Below, in pieces: positions 47,225 through 54,120 of a DNA stretch of 64,000 nucleotides. Under the pieces are notes generated by a model. That model was not told the origin of the DNA, did not search any database, and saw nothing but the letters and a program-made list of their open reading frames with translations. Numbering within the stretch: the stretch's first letter is position 1; each line of letters starts with the position of its first letter. Location of the stretch: contig JACKMP010000005.1 of assembly GCA_024235315.1 (NCBI GenBank), positions 139,359-203,358 of the forward strand, read 5' to 3'. This DNA comes from Chromatiaceae bacterium (GTDB taxonomy: Bacteria; Pseudomonadota; Gammaproteobacteria; Chromatiales; Chromatiaceae). Position numbers and translations under genes: made by a program.

Positions 47225-48656
47225 CGTCTGGCCTGGTAATCAGTTCGATCGTGAATTCATCGGTGGCATCGAAATAGTCGGTTGTGACCCTGTGGTTGGT
47301 CGGCGTGATCTTGAACGCAAACTCACTCGACGTTACCCCTCCCACCTCTATCGCATGTGCGCTCATCAACAGCTCCTTTGCATCGCGAATTGGCAGATTC
47401 TGGGTATGAATACGATGCCCCTCACTGAGCGCCTCGATCACGTAGTCACGTTGTTTCTCGTTGTTGAAAGTAAACGCCAGATCCACAGCCGCCTGCACGT
47501 ACATCTGCCGTCGCGCCGCGATGTCGTGCTCCGCCGCCTCCTCGACCGCGCTGTTGACGGTCCGAGGCTTTCTCGCCGCCATCAGGCGGATGCTGTCGGC
47601 GTCCGGCAGCCCCACCGACAGCGTCGCCAATGCCTCTCCCGCACTCTTCAGCGCCTCGGCACGCTGCTCGCCCGATGCCAGGCGAAAACGTTCAAGCAGG
47701 CTGTTTAGCTGGTTGCGCGAGGCACCCCCGGCGTAGCTGAGCTGACGCATGATGATATCCGCACGGCGGGTGAAGCCATTGAGCGCCTGGCGCAGCGCGG
47801 GCAGCATCACGGCCGAGGCGTTATGCATACGTGACTCGATACCATCGAGAACGGTCATCAGCACAGACACGTGCGGTTCGCGAAGCAGCTCGGGGGCCGC
47901 CCTTCGCAGGTCGCGTTCGGCCTGGGCCTTGAAATCCCTGCGCTTGCGTTTGACCTGATCGATCAGCTCACTGATCTCGTCGCGGTACTTTTCCACCGAA
48001 TCCGCCGACAGCCGGATGGCGACATCCGGCATGAAACGCTTCTCCATGAAATCAAAGAACTCATCCGATGCACGCTGTACCACCTGCTGCGACTCGACCT
48101 CCCGCACCAGTTGGCGACGCCGCTCGTCCAGCTCCGCGATCACATCCGAAAAGTCAGACACGATGCGCTCGGAATACTCATAGGCATCCAGCAGGTCGTA
48201 GACCTCACCCTTTTCCAGAAAGGATTTGAGCGCATTGCGGGTGTTACGGGTGTTGCGATGCCGGGTACGGAACCCACCGCCCGCCGAATCCACCATCGGC
48301 TGGGTGAACAGACGGCCAAAACGCGAAAACGCATAGGTAGCCTGCAAGGTGGCATCGTCGATGTGACGCTCCAGCCAGCCGTTATCCACCAGCAGGCTGA
48401 GTACCCAGTTGGCCTGCTCGCGTTGCGTCCTTGGCCCGGCCGCAAACTCATCACCTTCGTCAGCGTCGAGCACCGGGCTGCGCGCGATCGCCTCTTCGAA
48501 GATTTCGATCACCTGGTCGCGGGTGAAGCTGCGACTGTAATCGGCGAACGCGCCGTAAAGGCGCTCGTAGAACACGCTGAGGCAGTCGGCGACCTGGGCG
48601 CGGTATTTGCCGTTCAGGGGACGAAAGAAATGGGTCCGGTTATCCGTGAATAGCAT
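47214..48656 (-). CDS. jetA: Wadjet subunit JetA (DUF3375, MukF-like kleisin)
   Basis: Kleisin (MukF counterpart) that links the JetC heads. From the ATG at 48656 it has 480 residues, starting MLFTDNRTHFFRPLNGKYR, where homologues usually begin. The DUF3375-type N-terminal winged helix is followed by a helical core (DVIAELDERRRQLVREVESQQVVQRASDEFFDFME) and a C-terminal winged helix (SAHAIEVGGVTSSEFAFKITP). No strong ribosome site is seen just upstream. In-frame ATGs further up (to 48716) are possible. It is the first gene of jetABCD and starts 88 bases after the toxin gene ends. Confidence 0.9.
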   Translation of the reverse strand: MLFTDNRTHFFRPLNGKYRAQVADCLSVFYERLYGAFADYSRSFTRDQVIEIFEEAIARSPVLDADEGDEFAAGPRTQREQANWVLSLLVDNGWLERHIDDATLQATYAFSRFGRLFTQPMVDSAGGGFRTRHRNTRNTRNALKSFLEKGEVYDLLDAYEYSERIVSDFSDVIAELDERRRQLVREVESQQVVQRASDEFFDFMEKRFMPDVAIRLSADSVEKYRDEISELIDQVKRKRRDFKAQAERDLRRAAPELLREPHVSVLMTVLDGIESRMHNASAVMLPALRQALNGFTRRADIIMRQLSYAGGASRNQLNSLLERFRLASGEQRAEALKSAGEALATLSVGLPDADSIRLMAARKPRTVNSAVEEAAEHDIAARRQMYVQAAVDLAFTFNNEKQRDYVIEALSEGHRIHTQNLPIRDAKELLMSAHAIEVGGVTSSEFAFKITPTNHRVTTDYFDATDEFTIELITRPDDVA

Positions 48657-48743
48657 CGAGGTCGATCCAAGGGAGGTCGGTCCAGGCCGTGACTCGCCCA
48701 TTTGCGTCAAATGCACAAGCCGGGCGGCACACCATCAGCATCG

Positions 48744-49142
48744 TCACCACACCGTCTGCACGTGACGATAGGCCTGTATCTTGGCATCCGCGGTCAGCAA
48801 CGGCACCGCGTGATGACGCGCCAGCGCGACAATCATCCGGTCGGCCGGGTCCGGATGAAACTCACCCGGCAGGCGCACCGACTGCACGGCCACCTCGTGA
48901 TCCACCGGGACGAAGACAACACCCTCGATCGCCTCGACGGTAGCCAGCCAGTCCCCGATGTCCATGGTCAAGACCAACCGCCCCTTCTCGATCAGCATGG
49001 CAATCTCCCAGGCACTGATCGCCGAGATCAGCAGCTGCTGACGACCGGTCAGCTCGTCTTCGATCGCCCGACGCGCGACGGGTGAGAGTCGCTCGTCACC
49101 GTCAACCCACCAGATCAGCACATGGGTATCGAGAACGATCAA
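48744..49142 (-). CDS. vapC: PIN-domain toxin (VapC family)
   Basis: Predicted Mg-dependent ribonuclease toxin of a type II toxin-antitoxin pair. It has 132 residues. The PIN acidic residues are visible: D5 (IVLDTHVLIWW), E46 (SAWEIAML), D98/D101 (DPADRMIVALAR) and D119 (LLTADAKI). The first codon overlaps the antitoxin stop by 4 nt, so toxin follows antitoxin. It lies between jetA and the antitoxin, in the defence island. Confidence 0.92.
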   Translation of the reverse strand: MIVLDTHVLIWWVDGDERLSPVARRAIEDELTGRQQLLISAISAWEIAMLIEKGRLVLTMDIGDWLATVEAIEGVVFVPVDHEVAVQSVRLPGEFHPDPADRMIVALARHHAVPLLTADAKIQAYRHVQTVW

Positions 49143-49372
49143 CGCAGCGCCGCCCAGTCGTCTTCCGCCACCGGCTCGGTCGGGTCACGATACTCGGCCA
49201 CGCTGCCCTTGAGAACGGCCAATGGATCGCGGCGCTGGTCACGGTAGCGACGCACCTCGACCGTCGGCGTACCGCGATCCGTCACGATCACCGGTTTGCC
49301 GGTTAGCTCCACCTCGCGGAACAGCTCGAGTGCCTTGGCTTTGAACTGCGACTTGGATATTGAATCTGTCAT
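49139..49372 (-). CDS. Phd/YefM-type antitoxin
   Basis: It has 77 residues: an N-terminal Phd/YefM DNA-binding fold (SKSQFKAKALELFREVELTGKPVIVTDRGTPTVEVRRY) and an acidic, proline-containing C-terminus (YRDPTEPVAEDDWAALR) that would wrap the toxin. It is 4-nt coupled to the PIN toxin. Such Phd-PIN pairings are common; VapB-type AbrB antitoxins look different. Confidence 0.9.
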   Translation of the reverse strand: MTDSISKSQFKAKALELFREVELTGKPVIVTDRGTPTVEVRRYRDQRRDPLAVLKGSVAEYRDPTEPVAEDDWAALR

Positions 49373-49389
49373 GTTTAACCCTAGTCATA

Positions 49390-49406
49390 CAACCATGGTC
49401 ATTATA
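49390..49406 (-). promoter_or_regulatory. Antitoxin-toxin promoter -10 and palindromic operator candidate
   Basis: On the minus strand a perfect -10 TATAAT (49401-49406) lies 29 bases upstream of the antitoxin ATG, with a weak -35. Between them is the palindrome ACCATGGT (49392-49399), placed where a Phd-type autorepressor would act. This is inference from position. Confidence 0.5.
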
Positions 49407-49426
49407 GCAGCGAAGCGCACTGAAGA

Positions 49427-49830
49427 TCACCTCGTTCCCTGCTGCGCCAGCCTTGCATGCCCGCGGTCGGTCAGGAGATACCGCTGCAGGCTGCTGGTGG
49501 GTTTGTCCGGCAGGGTCATCTCGATCAGGCCCGTCGTCAAAAGCCAGGGCCGGCTTGAGATAGCGCTCGCGGAAGGATTTGCGGCCGGAAAGACCCAGCG
49601 CGGCCTGCAAGTCTTCACAGCTCATCTCGTCGTGAACCACTCTCAGCAACTCGCCGATTTGGGGGTGACATGGGGGGTAACATGGGGGCTCGCAGTGCTG
49701 ACCGCGTCGAGGATCATCCGCAATTGGTCTGATCGGTCAGCACACTCAGCCTGCCAATGGCCTCACTGATCGCAGCGACCCGGCCCAGGATCTCCGGGGT
49801 GATGGTGTAAGGCGGTTGGTAGCGACTCAT
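49427..49830 (-). pseudogene. Broken fic gene: N- and C-terminal pieces, catalytic core deleted
   Basis: Reading leftwards from the ATG at 49830, the first frame gives MSRYQPPYTITPEILGRV and on to SVLTDQT, a typical Fic-protein N-terminus, then a stop. A second frame continues with PHVTPHVTPQIGELLRVV and GLSGRKSFRERYLKPAL. A third ends with GLIEMTLPDKPTSSLQRY and LTDRG. These are the C-terminal winged-helix tail of the same family. The roughly 250 residues between, including the HPFxxGNGR active site, are missing, and at least two frameshifts are present. It sits between the toxin-antitoxin pair and hsdS. An intact Fic of another subfamily lies at 52872-54041. Confidence 0.8.
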
Positions 49831-49876
49831 TGGAACCCCGCGAGGGGACAACTGTTGACCGACCTGCGGTCATCCA

Positions 49877-49927
49877 CGCGCAGGCGGGGGTCCAGGACCA
49901 TCGCGCACAGGGATTGCCGCCTGCGCG
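49877..49927. repeat. REP-like inverted repeat after hsdS
   Basis: Perfect 11-bp arms CGCGCAGGCGG (49877-49887) and CCGCCTGCGCG (49917-49927) around a 29-nt loop, in a non-coding stretch between the hsdS stop and the broken fic gene. It is of the GC-rich type often scattered in gammaproteobacterial genomes. No T-run is present. Confidence 0.6.
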
Positions 49928-49975
49928 GGCATAACGGGGCAATAGCGTCGTCTGTGTGACGCGCCACTATCGCCC

Positions 49976-51355
49976 TCACGTCGAAGCCACCTTCTTACGG
50001 CGAGCCCGCTTGTTCGTCTCCAGTTTCGCACGCGCTGCCTGAATCTGCGCCAGCAGGGCCTCGGCCGAATGCTCACCACTGATCAGTTCCGGGTGCTGTT
50101 CACGCCAGTCGGCGGTGAGTGCGCCGTGGAAGGCCTTGGCGAGGATGGATTGGGTGAGTTGGTTGATGCGGGTTTGGGCTTCGGTGAGGCGTTGTTCGAT
50201 TTGATCGGCAAAGGTGAACAGATGCTTCACTCGCCGAACAATTTCTGTTTGCTCAGCTGAATCGGGCAACGTGATCCGATGATTCAACACATCATTGGTA
50301 CTCATGTGTTTAATGAGCGTTCCACTGTCCAACGTATCGACAAACTCGCGAAACAATGGCGATTTGAAGTACACATAGAGGTAGGGAGTGATGTCATAGT
50401 CAAGTCGTGACTCAAATGACGCAATGCGTTGGTTGAGCAATACGGGCTCACTTGACTGCCCGAGAACACACACGCGACCAAGGAACTCATCTTTCAGCGA
50501 TTGTGCCGTCAAATTCATGAGTAGAGCGCCGGCAGTCAACAATAACTCTGGGCGGCGCTCAGCCCATACCTCTGGCAAGAATGTCGAATTCTTATCCGTC
50601 CATACAACTTTACCGGTCACATGAAGATTTCCAGGCCGGAGTAATCGAATGCCATTGTCTGCATACTCCTTACTCGGGAAAGCTTTTCCATTCAATACAA
50701 TGGCGATGTCGCCAATAGCGTAGCTTTTCCAAGACTTGGCGACCTTGCCGCGCCAATCCTCCGTCAACCCCCCACTCACCGCGGCGGCGAGGACGGATTG
50801 GCGGAAGCGTTTGAGGATGGTGGGGATGGCGTCGAGGCGGGTCTTGATGCTGTCCACCTGCGCCAGCAGTTCGTCCAGTTTGTTGGCGATTTGTTTTTGT
50901 TCATCAAGACTTGCCAACGGAATCGGGATTCGGCGCATGTTCGCCTGGGTTAGCTTGAGCCGAGTGGCGCCATTCACATAGCCTTGGTAGTCAAAGGCAT
51001 TCAGGTAATGGCGAATGTAAGTGTTGGTGGTCAGCCCCTCCAACGCTTTCAACACATGGGCGTGATTGTTAACCCATGTTTTGCCTCGCAATGAATATGC
51101 TTTTGCTTTTGTGGGATCCAGAAACGGAACACCATCCTCACCAAGTGCTACAAGGTCGTCATCGAAAATATATTCATCAATTAAACCAACTCGACCGGTT
51201 GCTCCGTAGTATGGATACAACTCGTTTGCGTTTTTTCCTTCAATGCGTGCCGCGCGTTCTGTGTTGTTAACAGGAACTCGCATTGAGTCCAAGATCTGCA
51301 CACAGCTTTCAAGGCTCACCATGCGCCAAGAAGATGGAAAACTACTATCGTTCAT
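49976..51355 (-). CDS. hsdS: Type I restriction-modification specificity subunit HsdS
   Basis: Recognises the bipartite DNA target for HsdM and HsdR. It has 459 residues with two target recognition domains (about 1-150 and 210-370). Each is followed by a conserved helical spacer: LASLDEQKQIANKLDELLAQVDSIKTRL and LPDSAEQTEIVRRVKHLF with QSILAKAFHGALTADWR. The recognition domains are visibly more AT-rich than the flanks, a usual sign of domain exchange. The start overlaps hsdM by 4 nt. The C-terminal tail is lysine/arginine-rich (KLETNKRARRKKVAS). Confidence 0.93.
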   Translation of the reverse strand: MNDSSFPSSWRMVSLESCVQILDSMRVPVNNTERAARIEGKNANELYPYYGATGRVGLIDEYIFDDDLVALGEDGVPFLDPTKAKAYSLRGKTWVNNHAHVLKALEGLTTNTYIRHYLNAFDYQGYVNGATRLKLTQANMRRIPIPLASLDEQKQIANKLDELLAQVDSIKTRLDAIPTILKRFRQSVLAAAVSGGLTEDWRGKVAKSWKSYAIGDIAIVLNGKAFPSKEYADNGIRLLRPGNLHVTGKVVWTDKNSTFLPEVWAERRPELLLTAGALLMNLTAQSLKDEFLGRVCVLGQSSEPVLLNQRIASFESRLDYDITPYLYVYFKSPLFREFVDTLDSGTLIKHMSTNDVLNHRITLPDSAEQTEIVRRVKHLFTFADQIEQRLTEAQTRINQLTQSILAKAFHGALTADWREQHPELISGEHSAEALLAQIQAARAKLETNKRARRKKVAST

Positions 51356-52875
51356 GGGACCAAATTCATCCCCAGCGTTTCAGCAACCAATTCCCGCTGT
51401 GCAACGGCCTCATCCTCCGCCCCCAAAGCCCGCATCAGCCCATCCAGCTCCCGCAACGCCTCGGTCAGCTCCCCCATCGCCTCGGCCGCCAGCAGCTCCG
51501 GCGCCGGCAGATCGGCGGCATCCACGCTGCTCTCGTCCTTGATCCAACTCAGGTCCAGAGAGTCGTCTTTCTGCGCGATCTCGTCGCGACTGAAACAGCG
51601 CCAGCGTTCGTTGTCATCGTGTTGTTTTCGCTTTGCACTACCGTCGGCCTTGTTCCCAAAGCAGGCAATGAAGTCATCGAAGTGTTGCTGCGTCAGCAGT
51701 GTGCGTTTGCCGAACTGCGGCATGTTGGTACGCAGGTCGTATACCCAGACGTTCTGCGTATTGCCGGTGTCTTTGGTTGGGTCTTTCGGCTTGCTGAAAA
51801 ACAGCACATTGGTCTTCACGCCCTGGGCGTAGAAGATGCCGGTAGGCAGGCGCAAGATGGTGTGCAGGTTGCACTTGTCCATCAGGTCGCGGCGGATGGT
51901 CTTGCCGATGCCGCCCTCGAACAACACGTTGTCGGGCAGTACGATCGCGGCACGTCCGCCATTTGCCAGCAGGCGGTGATAGATCACGTGCAGAAAGGCC
52001 AGCTGCTTATTGCTGGTGTAGTGCAGCAGGTCTTCACGGGTCGGGCCGCCCCCGCCCTGCTTGGTGCCGAACGGCGGATTGCTCAGCACCAGCGTGCTCG
52101 GTTTGAGCACCGTGCCTTCGGACGAGAGCGTGTCGCCGAACAGGATGCCGGCGTTTTCGTCGTCCACCGCCAGGTTGTGCAGCATCAGGTTCATCATCGC
52201 CAGGCGGTGGGTGTCAGGCACCAGCTCCATGCCGTAGAAGGTGTCGTGCTGGTAACGCTCGTAGGCCTTTTCGTTCAGGCCGAGGATATCGTTGTTGTCG
52301 TCGAGGTACTGGTGGGCGCTGATCAGAAAGCCCCCCGTGCCGGCGGCCGGATCGCAGATGCGGTCACCCAGTTGCGGCTGCATCAGCCTGACGATCACGT
52401 CGATCAGCACGCGCGGGGTGAAGTACTGACCGGCGCCGGATTTCTTTTCGTCGGCGTTCTTTTTCAGCAGGCCCTCGTACAGGTCGCCGAGGCCTTCTTT
52501 CTTGGCGTCGTACCAGTCGAGCTTGTCGATCTCGGTGATGAGTGTCGTCAGCGTTTTCGGCTTGCGGATCACCGAGGTGGCGTTGGTGAAGATCATCCGG
52601 GTGATGCGCGAGCCATGCGTACCGAGGTGGATCAGCTGCTTTTTGTATTCCTCGAGGCGATCGGCATCGTTGTAATGCTTGAGATCGGCCCAGCGATAAC
52701 CGGCCGGGATGCGCTCTTTGCCGGTTTTTCTATCAGTCTCAGTATCCGTCTCTTCTGCCATCTTGAGAAATAGCAGATAGGTGAGCTCGGTAACGTATTG
52801 GTGGTAGGTGACGCCATCGTCACGCAGTACGTTACACAGGTTCCAGAGTTTGGCGACGATGTCTTGTGTGCTCAT
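51352..52875 (-). CDS. hsdM: Type I restriction-modification DNA methyltransferase HsdM
   Basis: N6-adenine methyltransferase subunit. It has 507 residues: an HsdM N-terminal helical domain (about 1-140, MSTQDIVAKLWNLCNVLRDDGVTYHQYV), SAM motif I DPAAGTGGFL and catalytic motif IV NPPFGTKQ, the order of gamma-type adenine methylases. The IFYAQGVKTNVLFF segment is also typical. The start overlaps fic by 4 nt and the stop overlaps hsdS by 4 nt. Confidence 0.96.
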   Translation of the reverse strand: MSTQDIVAKLWNLCNVLRDDGVTYHQYVTELTYLLFLKMAEETDTETDRKTGKERIPAGYRWADLKHYNDADRLEEYKKQLIHLGTHGSRITRMIFTNATSVIRKPKTLTTLITEIDKLDWYDAKKEGLGDLYEGLLKKNADEKKSGAGQYFTPRVLIDVIVRLMQPQLGDRICDPAAGTGGFLISAHQYLDDNNDILGLNEKAYERYQHDTFYGMELVPDTHRLAMMNLMLHNLAVDDENAGILFGDTLSSEGTVLKPSTLVLSNPPFGTKQGGGGPTREDLLHYTSNKQLAFLHVIYHRLLANGGRAAIVLPDNVLFEGGIGKTIRRDLMDKCNLHTILRLPTGIFYAQGVKTNVLFFSKPKDPTKDTGNTQNVWVYDLRTNMPQFGKRTLLTQQHFDDFIACFGNKADGSAKRKQHDDNERWRCFSRDEIAQKDDSLDLSWIKDESSVDAADLPAPELLAAEAMGELTEALRELDGLMRALGAEDEAVAQRELVAETLGMNLVP

Positions 52876-54041
52876 GGCTTTGTTTTGCCTTGGGTGTCGT
52901 TGATGGCGTAGCGCGTACTGCGCCCACCTCCGGGCAGTTTGTGCAGGCAGCCTTTGGCCAGCAAATCACCCAGCTCGCGCGTGGCGGTAGCCTTGCTGAC
53001 CTTGGCGATGCTCATGTACTTGCTGGCATTGATGCCGTGTTCGAATTCTTCGCCCTGCCCGTCCAGGAGACGGTTGAGGACCTTGATCTGGCGTTCGCTC
53101 AGTACCGTCTGGCTGTGGCGTTGCCAGTAGCGGGTTTTCTGTACCACACGCTCGAAGCGCCGCAGGCCCTGGTGCAGTGCATCTTCGAGCACGGACAGGA
53201 ACCAGCCCAGCCAGGGCGAGATATCGAGTGCGCCCTTCTGCGCGGCTTCGAGTTGCTCGTAGTATTCGTTACGGCGCGCCATGATCGCGGCACTGAGCGA
53301 GTAGAAGCGAATCGTCGATTGTTCGGCCTGCGCCAGGGCGCGATCGGTGACCGCGCGGGTGACACGGCCATTGCCGTCGTCGAACGGATGCAGCGTGATC
53401 AACCAGAGGTGGGCGATGCCTGCTCGCAGGATCGGATCGAGCCCGCCCGGCGGGGCGTTGAACCAGTCGACGAAGCGCTGCAGTTCGGCCTCCAGGCCAT
53501 CGCGCGGCGGGGCCTCGAAGTGAACAACGGGTCGATCGATGCGCCCGGAGACCACCTGCATCGGCTCATCCCCGCGCAATTCGCCGATTCGGATATTGCC
53601 GAGCAGCGGTGGCTCGGGGAACAACGCGGCCTGCCAATGGCAGAGTTTCTCGATGGATAAGGGTTGCCCGGTATCGGCCGTGGCTTCGAGCAGCAGTCCG
53701 ACCAATGCCTCGGTCTGCGGCGTGCCGGGCGCATCTTTCAGGCCCTGGACAAAGCCCGCCTTCTGCAGGCCGAGCCTGCGTACCACAGACGAGCGTACCG
53801 AACCCGCATTGAGGGCTTCGCCTTCGATCTCGCTGGTGCGCAGCGCGGTCTGTAACAGCGCGTCGAGTTGCGCCTGTTGATCGGTCCCATCGGCAACCAG
53901 GTCAGACTGCCCGAGCAGCCGCCCCTGCAGCAGGCGGATGGCATCCAGACGTGGCCGCAACGCAGGCGCATCCCAGCTGAACGCCGGGGCCGTTCGCTCG
54001 CCTTGTGATGCTTTCCAGTCCGGTTGCTGCCAGATGTACAT
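52872..54041 (-). CDS. Class II Fic family protein inside the hsd operon
   Basis: Probable AMPylating or related nucleotidyl-transferring enzyme. It has 389 residues. The start MYIWQQPDWKAS is typical of proteins with an N-terminal DUF4172 domain. The inhibitory helix motif TSEIEGE (T69-E73-G74) marks class II Fic proteins with built-in autoinhibition. The active site HPFDDGNGR (H218-R226) is complete. The C-terminus is a winged helix (KVSKATATRELGDLLAKGCL), so it may also bind DNA. It is 4-nt coupled to hsdM. No good ribosome site precedes the ATG, and a 12-bp inverted repeat lies just upstream. Confidence 0.93.
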   Translation of the reverse strand: MYIWQQPDWKASQGERTAPAFSWDAPALRPRLDAIRLLQGRLLGQSDLVADGTDQQAQLDALLQTALRTSEIEGEALNAGSVRSSVVRRLGLQKAGFVQGLKDAPGTPQTEALVGLLLEATADTGQPLSIEKLCHWQAALFPEPPLLGNIRIGELRGDEPMQVVSGRIDRPVVHFEAPPRDGLEAELQRFVDWFNAPPGGLDPILRAGIAHLWLITLHPFDDGNGRVTRAVTDRALAQAEQSTIRFYSLSAAIMARRNEYYEQLEAAQKGALDISPWLGWFLSVLEDALHQGLRRFERVVQKTRYWQRHSQTVLSERQIKVLNRLLDGQGEEFEHGINASKYMSIAKVSKATATRELGDLLAKGCLHKLPGGGRSTRYAINDTQGKTKP

Positions 54042-54073
54042 GCGCCGAATATGCGGTTTTATCGAATCAGAAT

Positions 54074-54105
54074 ATGAGCCGAATAGTAGCGCTTATTCGG
54101 CTCAT
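54074..54105. promoter_or_regulatory. Perfect 12-bp inverted repeat between hsdR and fic, operator candidate
   Basis: Arms ATGAGCCGAATA (54074-54085) and its complement (54094-54105) with an 8-nt spacer, 33 bases upstream of the fic ATG. No T-run follows on either strand, so a terminator is unlikely. The element CCGAATA is repeated once more at 54044-54051. It may be a binding site for the Fic winged helix or another regulator; function is inferred. Confidence 0.55.
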
Positions 54106-54120
54106 GGACCAGCCCGCGGA

